Below are positions 14,471 to 26,300 of a stretch of 64,000 nucleotides of DNA, one piece after another (within the stretch, counting starts at the first letter, position 1; the number at the start of each line of letters is the position of its first letter). Origin of the DNA: Alnus glutinosa. Lineage: Eukaryota > Streptophyta > Magnoliopsida > Fagales > Betulaceae. The notes below the pieces were generated by a model. It was not told where the DNA came from. It saw nothing but the letters and a program-made list of their open reading frames with translations, and searched no databases. The stretch lies in NCBI RefSeq assembly GCF_958979055.1, contig NC_084888.1, positions 36,289,804-36,353,803 of the forward strand. Reading direction: 5' to 3'. The position numbers and the translations under genes were made by a program.

Positions 14471-17102
14471 ATGGAGACCGGCATGGCGTGTTACACGCGT
14501 GGAGCATTCTTGCCTAGTGTTGCTTCTAAGCATTCAAATGGGATAGTCTCTCCACCATCCCTTTCTCCATCTTTCAGTTCCAAGGTATGAAAAATTAGAG
14601 CTCCAATACAGCATATGCGTGCACATATTCATGTCATCCTTTCTGGGTTTACTTTATTTTGAATGAAATGATTGAATGTTTGTAAAAGGGTGTGTCCGTG
14701 TATGATATGCATGACAGAGTTTGAAATCAAGCTCACTATTTGGGGAGTCATTAAGAGTGGTGCCAAAATCATCACTGAAAGCTTCAAAGACAAAGAACTC
14801 TTCCCTTGTAACAAGATGTGAGATTGGCGATAGCTTGGTAAGTTGCATGGAAGCTAGTTTTATTTCATGAGCCTAATTTGTGAAGAGCTTGGATGAATAA
14901 GATCTTGATGACTTTGTGCTTGTAGGAAGAGTTCCTTTCAAAGGCCACCCCTGATAAGGGATTAATCAGATTGATGGTGTGTATGGGAGAAGCATTGAGG
15001 ACCATATCATTCAAAGTGAGGACAGCTTCTTGTGGAGGAACAGCATGTGTGAATTCTTTTGGAGACGAGCAGCTTGCTGTGGATATGCTAGCCGACAAGC
15101 TTCTTTTTGAGGTTAGACTGAATTTCCCCAACTAATGTGTTGTCACTTGTTCTTTTTGCTACCTTAATCCTGTTTGATTTCTGTCGACAGAAGCTTTGAT
15201 GACAAATGGTCATTAGAATGAATTTTAGATAGGTTCTTCTTCATGCCATTTTCTCTTTGATGTGGAAAAAGTAGTGCAGGTGAAATACAGATAAAGACTA
15301 CAATTTTCACACTTGAAAATTTCCCTTTTCGATATCCATTTAAACCAAGTGCTACATGTTTGTTCTCCAAATGACCCTCTGTTCATCATTGGCTTGAAGG
15401 TGTCAAATAACTCAAAACTCAATGGTTAATTCATTGAAAAGTAAAGATGACATTTCAAGTGGTATCTATAGCTATCTATGATGCAGGGGAACTTACAGTA
15501 AGATGTGGTGCTTAGAGCCTTAGACATGCTTATTTGAAAGAAGTTTCTATTTCAAGTACAAAGAAATTAACATTTCTAACCTTCCCTGCTGTCAACTCTC
15601 TTTGACGCTAATGAACTGTGACATAATCTGAAAATTGCTTGATAAGTTGCACATACTGTTCAATCAGAAGTCATTTTTCCCCAAATTTATTCATAGTTCC
15701 TGAATAAACTCGGAATTTAAGAATCAGCTATAAAGCTAATGTTGCTGACTTTTGTTGTGTAGGCCTTAACTTACTCACACTTCTGCAAGTATGCTTGCTC
15801 TGAAGAAGTTCCTGAACTCCAAGACATGGGAGGCCCGGTTGAAGGTCTGCAAGTCTTCTCACTTATTCACTTGTGTAACAATTCATATATTGATATTAGC
15901 AATCAAGATTTAAGTTTTTTAATAATTAATTAAGAAGGACGTGTGAAAATTCACCTTTGAGACTTCACCATATGAACAGGTGGATTTAGTGTTGCTTTCG
16001 ATCCACTTGATGGCTCCAGCATTGTCGACACAAATTTCACAGTAGGCACCATCTTTGGGGTGTGGCCTGGAGACAAGTTAACTGGTGTGAAAGGAAGAGA
16101 TCAAGTTGCTGCAGCCATGGGGATTTATGGTCCCCGAACTACATATGTTCTTGCTCTTAAAGACGTCCCTGGCACTCATGAGTTCCTTCTTCTTGATGAA
16201 GGTTTGCTTTCAATCATATGATCAAATTCAAAAGTTTTAATGGAAGATATCCGGCACTTCTTTTTCTTTATAAACTGGAGCCTGGAAGCTCCTGTTGGTG
16301 GAAAAGTTTTTCCTTTATAAACCGTGTTTCTCTTAAAGGATTTTAAGGGGTTCCCTGTCTCCACTTTCTCTCACTCTCTTCGCATGGTGCATTGTGTCAG
16401 GAAAATGGCAACATGTCAAGGACACAACAGAAATTGGCGAAGGGAAACTCTTCTCCCCAGGAAATCTGAGAGCCACATTTGACAACCCTGAATACAACAA
16501 GGTCTCACTAATTTCCAGGCTTTAACATTGTTGATATTTTGGGGATCCTCTTATGGCAGAATACTTATAAGCCTTTTCATTTGTCACCCAACAGCTGATC
16601 AACTATTATGTAAGTGAGAAGTACACATTGAGATACACTGGAGGAATGGTGCCAGACGTTAACCAGGTGCTCCCTTTGCTTTCATACATCCGGCCCCATG
16701 TTTTAACTTTTGTTATCTTCAGAAAATCTGAAATGGCACTCAATTCAAATTGGCTGCAATGACAGATACTATGAATGTTTTCAAGAATTCTGAAGAGATT
16801 CATTATTTCTTTGGCTGCAGATTATTGTGAAAGAAAAAGGTATCTTCACTAATGTGATTTCCCCAACTTCCAAAGCCAAGCTGAGGTTATTATTTGAGGT
16901 AGCTCCTTTGGGACTATTGGTTGAGCAAGCCGGAGGTTACAGCAGTGATGGCCATCAGTCTGTACTAGACAAGGTGATTAATAATCTTGATGACAGAACT
17001 CAAGTTGCTTATGGATCCAAGAACGAGATTATCCGATTTGAAAAAACTCTATATGGATCCTCCAGGCTCGAGGCTGGGGTGCCTGTTGGAGCTGCTGCTT
17101 AA
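14471..17102 (+). CDS. SBPASE: sedoheptulose-1,7-bisphosphatase, chloroplastic
   Basis: Eight coding exons: 14471-14584, 14718-14837, 14926-15111, 15763-15844, 15980-16201, 16401-16501, 16595-16666 and 16821-17102. They join in frame with GT-AG introns to give 392 residues, the usual length. The enzyme removes the 1-phosphate of sedoheptulose-1,7-bisphosphate in the Calvin cycle in the chloroplast stroma. Residues 1 to about 78 form a Ser-rich transit peptide. ASCGGTAC (Cys114 and Cys119) is the regulatory cysteine pair reduced by thioredoxin; it separates SBPase from cytosolic FBPase. FDPLDGSS at 174-181 is the metal-binding signature of this phosphatase superfamily. Nothing looks broken. 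A G-box/I-box pair lies 130-160 bp upstream. Confidence 0.97.
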
Positions 17103-17193
17103 GTGAAAAAAAAAAATTATTTTTGTTTGTTTGTAACAGAATTTAAACTGTTTCCTATAAATGTTGGTCTAAAAGTGAGTATTCAAGTTATGG

Positions 17194-17545
17194 TGTCTTA
17201 TGATCCTAAGTGTCCCACATAGTTAAAGTGAAATCTTAACTATGTGTATATAAGCTTTTGGGCACCTTTCCATTGCAAGCCGATTTTCAAGGGCGATTTG
17301 TACTTTAGGTTTGTATCATTTGGTATCAGAACCAGGCACAATGTCATGGGTTCGAGTCACGGAGGAGGCAACCTATAAGATAGAGTGGCCTGCCGTGAAT
17401 GTCGGATTCGGAAGCGTGGTAGTATGTTATGATCCTAAGTGTTCTACATGGCTTAATTGCAATCTTAACCATGTGTTATAAGCTCTTAGGCATCATTTTC
17501 TTACAAGCCGGTTTTCAAGAATAACTTTTACTTAGGTTTGTATCA
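17194..17545 (+). mobile_element. TRIM-like miniature LTR retroelement, copy 1
   Basis: Two related direct repeats of about 121-125 bp (17194-17318 and 17425-17545) begin TGT and end TATCA. They flank about 106 bp. Right after the first repeat comes TGGTATCAGAACC (17321-17333), which resembles the initiator tRNA-Met primer site used by LTR retrotransposons. No coding capacity, as usual for TRIMs. A related copy lies at 28514-28955. The two repeats differ noticeably, so the insertion is not recent. It sits just past the SBPase 3' end. Confidence 0.7.
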
Positions 17546-17996
17546 TGGTGAAGCTTGGAAATTGAAGGTTGAATTTAAAACCAGCAAAAGATTATTGCTA
17601 ATCTATTCCGCATGTATTCTCTTAAGAATTGTCCTTTTGACATAAAATCAGGTTCAAAGATCAGTAGTGCAAATGTTGTATTGTGTATATATGAGTGTAC
17701 CACCTTGCAATCATTATCAATGACAGATAGGTGTATCCCCTGGCTAAGATAAAATGAGCCGTTCAATTACAAGGAGCATCTAAATCGCTGGCCTAAATTA
17801 ATTGCAGCTAGTCTTGGCTGGGTGTTACTTCATCTTCTCCTAAATATAATGTGCCCATTTACATCAAGAATGTTTCTGATTGCCGGTCCAGCACAACTGG
17901 GATCGGACTTGTTGGAATTGAGACATTTGTCCCATAACAAGACACACGGAACATGCATGGGGATTCCCAAAGAGTTAAGTTCCAGTTGAAACTGGA
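17546..17996. other. intergenic, nothing recognised
   Basis: Unremarkable noncoding sequence between the TRIM-like element and the next TIR element. No frame or repeat is recognised. Confidence 0.35.
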
Positions 17997-18745
17997 CAGG
18001 AACGGAGCTAGGGGATGGCTGGTAAGGGCCATGGCCCCCTAGTTCATTTGAAAAAATAAAAAATAAAAAAATTAACAAGTATAATTTGAATTTCAGTCTA
18101 TTTGGCCCTTACCCATTAAAATTTTTGCCCTACCCCTTAGAAATTTTGGCCCATTTTTGCTATTAAAGTGTGAAAGAATAAACCTTTTAGAGCTTATCTG
18201 TGTCGATTAATTCTTTGTGAAACGGTTTATAATTTGTGGAGAAATAGAAATGAATTAAACTATGAGTGCATGCCGAAAACAGAGGAGCAAATTTCTCAGT
18301 ATATTTTTTTGAAGGTTCGTTCTTGAGTGCTGGGAACTTGGAAAGAGGAAGATTTTTAAAAAAAATCTTGAGAATATTGATCTTTGCAGGAGTTGGAATC
18401 TTAGTGAACAAATCTTGGGTTAATAGTGGTTCAGTCTCGCCGTGAAAAGCTCCACTCTACCATATTGTGACTGATATTACGTGTTGAATGAAATGGAATA
18501 TTGGTTTGAGTTGTAGATGATGTAGTGTAGAGTTGAGAAAAAAGAAAGAAGAAATGTACTATAAAAAATATGCGTTTTTTTTTTTTTTTTTTCCAAGTAC
18601 AGAAAAGACTCAAGAAAGCGTTGAAAACTTGAAGATGAAGAGATATCAAACCCATCCAGTATATTTTGTATTTATACTTTGACCACATATTTTAATTTAT
18701 TTTTTATTTGACCCCCTCCCAACGAAATGTCTGGCTCCGTTCGTG
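17997..18745. mobile_element. hAT-like non-autonomous TIR element
   Basis: Ends CAGGAACGGAGC and GCTCCGTTCGTG are inverted copies and resemble the CAGGGGCGGAGC-type ends of plant hAT elements. ACTGGA repeats directly on each side (17991-17996 and 18746-18751). Length 749 bp. Inside are CCCCC-rich ends, a poly-T near 18573 and a LINE-derived fragment at 18186-18370. No transposase is visible. Confidence 0.6.
18186..18370 (+). pseudogene. LINE reverse-transcriptase tail fragment
   Basis: The plus frame reads RAYLCRLILCETVYNLWRNR then NE, followed by TEEQIS. This is the pattern of the zinc-finger/linker region after the reverse transcriptase in plant L1-type LINEs ('..IYHIWRERN...'). A stop interrupts it after about 49 codons. 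Only a short remnant, lying inside the hAT-like element. Confidence 0.5.
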
Positions 18746-18751
18746 ACTGGA

Positions 18752-19192
18752 CTCAAGCCAAACAAAAAGATCAACCCAGAACAAGTAAAGATTATTCACT
18801 GCATTTTCCAAGAGAAGATGGTAATTTATTAGATTAAAGAACAAAAACATAGAAACAACCCAAGATTCTAATTTAAATATTTGTAAATCACTAAGAAGAT
18901 AAGCCTTGAAGTTGTCCCCCGGTAAGCTCATACTATTTGTCTTCTATAAAGGAACATAAACCTTGCCTCGGTTGATTCGCTTCCTTGGATTCCTTGAGAG
19001 ATGTCGTCTCCCTGCTGATCTCTTCTTATAAGCAAGCATTCTGAATTTCTGATGCATAGTGCATATAAGCATGGGATGCATTCCAAAGTTCTGCAATTTT
19101 TTTTTTTAGCAGTTGAATGCTATATATTTTAGCATCGTTAACATAGAATTACGAGCACTTAATTACCAATTAGAATTCTAACTTCGCTGCAG
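18752..19192. other. upstream region of START-like gene
   Basis: Contains TATAAA at about 18946-18951 and an ATG near 19002 that meets a stop after five codons. I searched this stretch for a first coding exon for the gene at 19193 and found none that is convincing. Confidence 0.35.
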
Positions 19193-19681
19193 GAATTGGA
19201 AGTCGAAAATGGGAAATGGCATGGATCAGTTGGTGGCATCGTGGGTGCACCCATAGACAAAGTGTGGAACATAGTTGCTCAAAGTAAAAAGCTTTCAGAA
19301 TGGATGCCAATGGTTGAACAATGCACTGACTTGGCCGGGGAAGAAGGCATACCAGGCTATGTTCGGCTAGTCTCTGGTTTCATGTTCCCTCAGCAGGATG
19401 GAGAAAGGTCGTGGGTCAAGGAGAAGCTGGTTTCCATGGACTCAACATCACGTAGCTATGTGTACAGAATGGAAGCAAGCAATGTGGGCTTAGACGGGTC
19501 TGTAAACTCATTAAAACTAGTAGATTATGGGGATAATTCGACACTAGTTGACTGGTCATTTGAGATTAACCCTCTGGAAGGCGCATGTGAAGACAGCCTT
19601 ATTGATTATATAGGATATCTCTATAAATCTTGCATTAATAGAATTGAGGGTGCTATTGAAGTAGCATCCAAGAAAGTTTGA
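19193..19681 (+). CDS. START/Bet v 1-like protein (polyketide cyclase / LFS-like), start not visible
   Basis: An open frame of 162 codons begins right after a good acceptor (CTTCGCTGCAG, 19182-19192) and runs to TGA at 19679-19681. The sequence (KWHGSVGG, DKVWNIV, LSEWMPMVE, GYVRLVSGFMFPQQDGERSW, NVGLDGSVNSLKLVDYGD) matches plant 'polyketide cyclase/dehydrase and lipid transport' proteins, annotated by similarity to onion lachrymatory-factor synthase. The fold has a hydrophobic ligand pocket; the ligand here is unknown. The domain is nearly full length (about 160 residues), so at most a few N-terminal residues are missing. No ATG precedes it in frame, so either a tiny 5' exon is unrecognised or the start has been lost. 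AATAAA near 20036 could end the transcript. Confidence 0.75.
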   Translation, partial: ELEVENGKWHGSVGGIVGAPIDKVWNIVAQSKKLSEWMPMVEQCTDLAGEEGIPGYVRLVSGFMFPQQDGERSWVKEKLVSMDSTSRSYVYRMEASNVGLDGSVNSLKLVDYGDNSTLVDWSFEINPLEGACEDSLIDYIGYLYKSCINRIEGAIEVASKKV

Positions 19682-20471
19682 GAAGCATCCAAGCACGTTT
19701 TTGTGATATACTTGGATATATGTTGCAGAAAATGTCAAGAACGTCATCAAATGTATTGTCTACTCCACATAAACTGATTTCTAACCAAGGTTTCTATTCC
19801 CCTGGGCAAGGACTAATTTGTGCAACTTCAAACAGTAACTTTTGTATTTGGCTCTTCCAAAAGATGGATTTGATTTTCTCAATATGTCATGCTCTTAATT
19901 TGCTCTTGGCAACAATAACATGCTATATCATAAGAACTCCTTCCCCAGCTAAGTGTAGCTGCAAAAGCTGGACAAAGAAGGCTTTAGAGGCTTGCTGGTG
20001 TGAACCGACTAGAATACCTCTGATGCTTTAAGCATCAATAAAAAATTCAAAGAGAACTCCCCCGTTAAGGAAGAATTGTGCTGGATTGTATTGTCGAACG
20101 AATGTAGATACTTACCGTCCCTTTTATACTTTTGCTTTTCCCAATGGAAGGCCATATCTTCCTCGTACTGACTCAACACGTGTCATCTATTGGCTGGATG
20201 GTGTGTAGTGAATTCGTAGGGGTAGTTCACCGACTCTGTCAAAAGGGTGTCCGAATAAGGGTTAGACGACATTTAATGTCCAATTGCCCCACGCCGGTGG
20301 AGGGGAGAGCATTTAATGCTCAATTGCTCTTTGTGACGGGGGAGATGGGTGATACACATCTTTACTACAAATTTTGTGCAGCCATTGGGATAGGTTGAGG
20401 AGCCCGCTTAGGCATGGACAATCCGTCCCTTTGGAAGGGCCCAATTGTCAAAATCCAAGCGTATCATCATA
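19682..20471. other. 3' UTR and intergenic
   Basis: The first about 360 bases probably include the 3' UTR of the START-like gene, with AATAAA near 20036. The rest is moderately GC-rich noncoding sequence; frames seen there have no recognisable product. Confidence 0.35.
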
Positions 20472-21011
20472 GGATCTGGCTTCCATGCTGTAAAACTACC
20501 GCATGGGTGCTGTAGTGGAAAACGGTACCGTTTTTCACTTAAAAAAATTTGCAAAACTTTTAATAAATTTAAAAATTATAAAAATAATAATAATTAAAAA
20601 CCAAAAAATATTAAAACCCAAAAAAACATAAGGGGTGACCGGCTTGCCCATTTTGGCCAAGGGGGTGGCTCTTGGCCTTTGGGGGTGGTCCGGCCACCCC
20701 CCAAACCCATAACTTTTTTTTGTTTTGTTTTTTGGCCTTTTGGGGGTGGCCGGACCACCCCCCAAAGCCGACTGGGGTGGCTCCAGCCACCCCATTGGCC
20801 AATAATGGGGTGGCCGGCCACCCCCTTCGGCAAGCCGGCCACCCCTTATGTTTTTTTTTTGTTTTAATATTTTTTGATTTTTAATTATTATTATTTTTAT
20901 AATTTTTAAATTTATTAAAAGTTTTGGAAATTTTTTAAAGTGGAAAACGGTACCGTTTTTCACTACAACACCCATACGGTAGTTTAAAACTACCGCATGG
21001 AAGCCGGATCC
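20472..21011. mobile_element. foldback MULE-like MITE with GC-rich core (A)
   Basis: 540 bp, almost one long hairpin. The ends GGATCTGGCTTCCATG and CATGGAAGCCGGATCC are inverse, and AAAACGGTACCGTTTT occurs in both arms. The flanks ATCATCATA (20463-20471) and GTCATCATA (21012-21020) form a 9-bp duplication with one difference, which fits the Mutator superfamily. The centre (about 20635-20850) is GC-rich and built of GGGGTGGC / GCCACCCC units. Long frames on both strands follow from the symmetry and are not genes. Confidence 0.75.
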
Positions 21012-21020
21012 GTCATCATA

Positions 21021-22014
21021 TATGCTTGGTAGTTGGTTCAATAATACTTGATAAATCACTAAGAAAAGGACCATTTGATTCGGGGATGTTATATACAACA
21101 CTGATTAATACAGAATTAATTAGTTGCTAATTTGGGTTGTTAAAACTTAGAAGTCATGACTTTAGGATGACATATCACAAGGCAAATCGACCACTAATTA
21201 AGGTGGGGGGAACGTGCGTATACTGCAAACGATCAGGTGATGGGCACAGGCGGCTTTTAATCCACCCCCATGACATCAAAATTCACTATAAACCTTTTCT
21301 CTAGCTAGTTTATTTAATTTACCTTTTTGTATTTTTGTTCCTCGGATCTTCGTCTTCTTCTTCTTTTTTCTTTTGACCTTTTTTTTGGTTTATGTGACCG
21401 GCTTGTAAATTCTTGGGATTTTCTATTTAATGTGAACGAGACAGAATTAAAGCATAATAAGAAAAAGATGTGGGCTTTGAAAATTTTATCTTATTTCATA
21501 CATGAAGAAAGGCATGACGAAAAAAGCATGATCTGGGGTTTGAATATCGTAGTGAAAAAGATGTTGGGTTTTGAAATTTGCAGGGGAGTTGAGCTGTTAC
21601 TAGACAGCAAATTAGGCCATTCCAGTCGATGATCTGAAAACTATTGCTCAGCAATAAAATTTTCTTTTGAAAAACATGTCAAACAGTACTTATGGATAGG
21701 AGTTACCCACCGCCACCATCGATCCCATCGATCTCCTTTGCTAGCAATACCCTTCTGGAAGAGTATTTTAATTATTAGCTCCTCAGTACATATTACGTAC
21801 GTTTTAAGGATAATTTGACAGGACCCACCTCATCCTTCTTCTTCTTAATTGGTCAAGTGATGGGCCCCCTCTCTTAATTGCAGTCGAGCAAACTGTAATT
21901 CAGGCAGGCGAGACCAGCCAATCCCAATGGTTGATGAGCTTAATTTATGGCCCTAAAAATGTTGAATAGTTAGTAAGAATTAATTAAGACACGTACATAT
22001 AGATATTATACATT
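21021..22014. other. intergenic, nothing recognised
   Basis: AT-rich, with CTTCTTCTT runs near 21350. An open frame of 101 codons at 21327-21632 shows no recognisable motif and is AT-driven. No RNA gene or repeat pair was found. Confidence 0.35.
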
Positions 22015-22665
22015 AATGCTTTATTTGCAAAATGATTTCTGAAAAATAATTTTGACATTTTTCAGTGTTAGGTGGGAGCGAAAATAATAGTCAACTGGAA
22101 AATGATTTCCGTTTGACCAAAAATATTTAGTAAATTTCAGAAAATGATTTACGTTTTTTAAAAGCGTAAATTATTTTCTTTAAACGGCAGATGCATTCGA
22201 CCCTCTTTTAAACGACGTAGTCGATCTTCATGTTCAAGCAGTCGACCACCATCGAAATCTGTTCGGTAATGAAATCCGACAGTTCGGTCATTGTCGCCGA
22301 ATTCTAGCCATCTTGGTAGAATCTTTCCAGAACGGCCAGATTCAAGCCACTTTCAAAGGAATCTGGTCAATCCAGATTCTGACGAAACTGTCCGAATTCC
22401 TGCAACAATAACCGGAATCCTACTGGCCAGTAACGGAATCTCGTCACCGGTGATTTTTATATTATTTTACATTAATATTTATATATTGTGAATAAAAATT
22501 GATTTTTATAAGTTACTATGATTGAATAAAAATATAAAAAATATTTGTAATTTTTCGTACACACCAAACACCTGAAAATGCTATCGGCGAAAAATATTTT
22601 CCTAAAAAATGACTTTTTTGAAGCCATTTTACGACAGAAACTATTTTACGTTGAAACAAACAGAA
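22015..22665. mobile_element. foldback TIR element, ~650 bp
   Basis: The left part (TTTCTGAAAAATAATTTTGA, CATTTTTCAGTGTTAGGTG) is mirrored on the right (CACCAAACACCTGAAAATG, then TTTTACGTTGAAACAAACAG). The right terminus resembles the 'TTTTACGTCGAAACAAACGG' end common to plant non-autonomous DNA elements. The unique centre includes CGGAATC/CCGGTGA motifs. No coding. Confidence 0.5.
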
Positions 22666-23332
22666 CATAAATCGATCGCCACTAATAAATGAGATCTAAA
22701 ACATAAAATATTTAATTAAAATATAGAAGGTGAATAACGGAGAACTTAATACTTTTGTTTTGATATCATATTAAATCTTCAATTATCTAACACTATAACC
22801 GATTTGCTGATTTGAATCATGAAATGATACTTCGGATATTTTTTATATATACACATCAGGATGTTATATGAGACTTTGTCTGCTTTTTTTAAACTGTTAT
22901 CATCATGTAGGAGTACGTACGTACTTTAAATCTGACTAAACACACACAAAGGAATATAATAATTAAGATATTAGCAGAGTGCAAACAATGTTTCTATTAA
23001 TAGAAAAAATAAGAAAATGTGATTATGAATGCTCTTCGATAATATTCCTAATGAAGAGAGAGAAACAGTCGTGTAGTTGGGCGGTATGTTTCAACTCTTA
23101 CGCGGGTTTCAGTCATTTGAAAATGGCAGCAAGATGGTTTTTTTGCTTACACATACAAATGGACAGACTACTTTGTGTAATATGGAAGAAAACTAGGTCA
23201 TATTATATAGCTGGGACTCTTCCTTCACCTACCGATTTACAACGACATGACATCGAAGACCTAGCTTGTCCTTTTTAAGGTGGTCTGTCGCTTCAAGCTA
23301 AGTCAGACATAAAGCTCGGAGCCAGAGAGAGC

Positions 23333-23365
<33 letters not shown>

Positions 23366-23376
23366 AGAGAGAGAGA
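22666..23376 (+). promoter_or_regulatory. laccase upstream region and GA-rich leader
   Basis: The last 50 bases before the laccase ATG form a GA microsatellite leader (about 23326-23374), typical of plant 5' UTRs. Further upstream is AT-rich. No clear TATA position could be assigned and no other gene is seen. Confidence 0.4.
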
Positions 23377-26300
23377 ATGGATCGTTGGTTTCGGACAGTG
23401 TTACTGGGAGCTTTCTTTTTTCCGGCATTGGTTGAGTCCCTGGTTCGTCACTACAATTTCAGTGTAAGTACATTTTTCAGTACTTTGTTGCATTTCTTCG
23501 TCGGCAGGCCGGCATGCAATAGACAACGTAAGAAAGCTTGCAATGGCATCATCGTCATTACCGTACCTGTGATGGGTGAAAAAGCCATGCTTTTTTCGCA
23601 TTTACTAGTAAAAATATCAAAGACCCAATTTAGAACTTACATTTGTTTTTTTGGCCATATAGAACTTACGAGCTCGTTTGGGTGTGTAAAATTTTTGTAT
23701 TATATTTTATTATTTTATATTATATTTAAAATTATAAATATCGAAAGAATTTGATTTTCGAAATTACGTTTAGATAGTTTAAAAAACTTGAGACAAAATT
23801 AAAAAAAATTAGATCAAAATTGATTAGAATTTGAATTCAAAAAAAAAAAATCAAACATTTTTTTGAAAAATAATAAAATATAATAAAAAATAAGTGTTAT
23901 CCAACACATGCCCTAATTAATTACATTGTTAATTGGTTCGTTTTTATTGCTTTTGCGACCTGGTTTTCATGCAAGTATATGGAGAAACTAGCATAGGGTG
24001 GCTGCAATCACTCAAAAGAACTTGTTAGGAAGTGGAAATGTAAAAGTGTTAATTGAATGATTTTTTTTTTTTTAATAAATAGTGATTTAGTATGATATTA
24101 AAGTTTTTTATTTTTATTTTTAATTAAATATTCTATGTGGTGAATTTGACTTAGCTTGTTGATGGAGAGTTTGAATCCACCGATGATCGATAAGAGTGCT
24201 AAAGTATTATTTAAATATTGAAATTAATTTTTTCTTATCATAATGGGTCAAGTTTATATCAATTTCAAATTTATAATGTTTTTTTGCTTGAATTCGGTAA
24301 TGGTCAGCTTTGTTATCTAGAGTAATTAGCTACAATAATTTTACAGAACGTCTTTTGCATGTTTTTGTAATAAAGTATTTTCCCAACTTTATATTTATAA
24401 TGAAAATTTAATAAGAAGCCCAATTAGCCAAATATTCCGAGACCTTCATATTTATAAAAAGGTTGCACTTCTAATTAAGGTCCGTCTGGAATTGTGTTAA
24501 GGAGGTTTTTATTTTTATTTTTTTTATTTTATTTTTTAAAAAAGATTAGTACAAAAAAAGATGTACGTAAGAATTGGTTTGCTCGGTAAAAAACTTAATA
24601 ATAATAATAATAATAAAACATTTTTTTTTTTACTTTTTTGCTCTAAAAATGTCAAAAACTACATTTTGAAAGAAACTTTGAAATGCAGCTTTTCCTTTAA
24701 AAAACTTTTCCTGACTTTTCTATCGTTAAAAGTTCTATTTTTCAACGCAATGCAAACCAGGCTCCAAGACTTCCTTCCCCTTCATTTTTCACCGGGATAA
24801 CCAGTTTGAGTCCAAATTTCGGTGCTCAATTTAATTTTATGAAAATGATAAAATGAGTTCTTATTTTTAGGATAGAAAACCACGGGAAGTAACTCCCTAT
24901 ATATATTCTACAACTTTGATGATGCCTCACCCCTTTTGACACTTATTTCTAGATTTATTTTATTTTATTTTTGGATTAAATACGTCTTATCCCATATGGT
25001 TAAACGCTTTTATTTTTTGCTCTCTATAGTTCATTTCGCATCGTAGATCATACATCCATTATAGTTAAAGACAGATACGGTATCTCCGTCTAAAAATTGA
25101 TAGAAGTTCATATTACATGTTTTAAAAAATTAAGCGACACGTATCCCCATGTATAATTAAAAATTATACATTTTTACCCTTTCGGGTAAAATGGAGCCAC
25201 CCCATTTTATTCTTTGGGGGTGGCTGAACTACCCCCAAAGGCCATGGGGGCGGTTTAGCCACCCCTAGACTGGTCATGAGAGTGGCTCCAACCACCCCTC
25301 TTTCTTTTCCATTTTTTTTTTTTTGCTTTTTTGAATTTATGCATATGGACATGTGTTGGTTTTTTAAGGCATATGATATGGACTTCCGTCAATTTTTTGA
25401 CGGAAGTTGGACGGATGTACAATATTTGTCTTTAATCATAATCGAGGTACTATCTACGATACGAAATGAATCATAAGAAGCAAAAAATGAAGTCGTTAAA
25501 CCACAGGGAGTAAAAAAGTCTTTAAATCAGTTTGTAAGAAATTTCGTACAACCCACATATAAGGGTGACATATATCTTTTAAACATGTGAGAAGCATGTG
25601 TTTTTATATTAATGCAGCACGTGAGAAACACGTTCTATTAAAACAACATGTGATTCTCACATGTCAATGAACACATGCTAATCTTATATTTGGGTTGTAT
25701 GAAATTTCTTACAAATCAATTTGTAAGAAATTTTAGTTCATTTTTTTTTTTAAACAACTAGACTTTAGGTAATGAACATTGTTTGAATATTAATTGAATA
25801 ATTAAATTTAGAAATTCTTATCTCGATTTATTTGAACGATATAGATCTGTAAAATATCTTGACATCAAATATGAAAAATGGGTGAGATCGATCGATCTTT
25901 TATCAAACACCTGTGCATGTAGGTGGTCTTGAAGAACACTACAAAGCTCTGTGCAACAAAACCCCTTCTCACAGTCAACGGGCAGTTCCCGGGGCCGACA
26001 CTCTACGCAAGGGAAGATGATACCGTCACCGTGAGGGTCACCAACCACGTTACACATAATGTCACAGTCCACTGGTGAGAAAATGTCTTCAGCTTCTTCT
26101 CCTTACAAATTGACGTGGCAATTTATATGATATCGTTAATAGTTGATGTGATACACGTTTTGTGAATTATCACGTCAATTTATAAAAAAATAATTATATT
26201 GCCGCTAACATTTTGTAACGGCAGGCATGGAGTAAGGCAGCTTCGAACCGGTTGGGCGGATGGGCCAGCATATATCACTCAGTGCCCTATACAGACGGGG

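Noticed and set aside
20535-21101. Long open frames on both strands (up to 188 codons) rich in G, P and W
   Set aside because: They lie in the palindromic GC-rich foldback element; open frames appear on both strands because of symmetry and low stop content. No protein family matches.
23335-23362. GA-repeat as a CRISPR-like or regulatory array
   Set aside because: A simple dinucleotide repeat in a 5' leader, common in plants; no spacers. CRISPR is not expected in a plant nucleus and none was seen.
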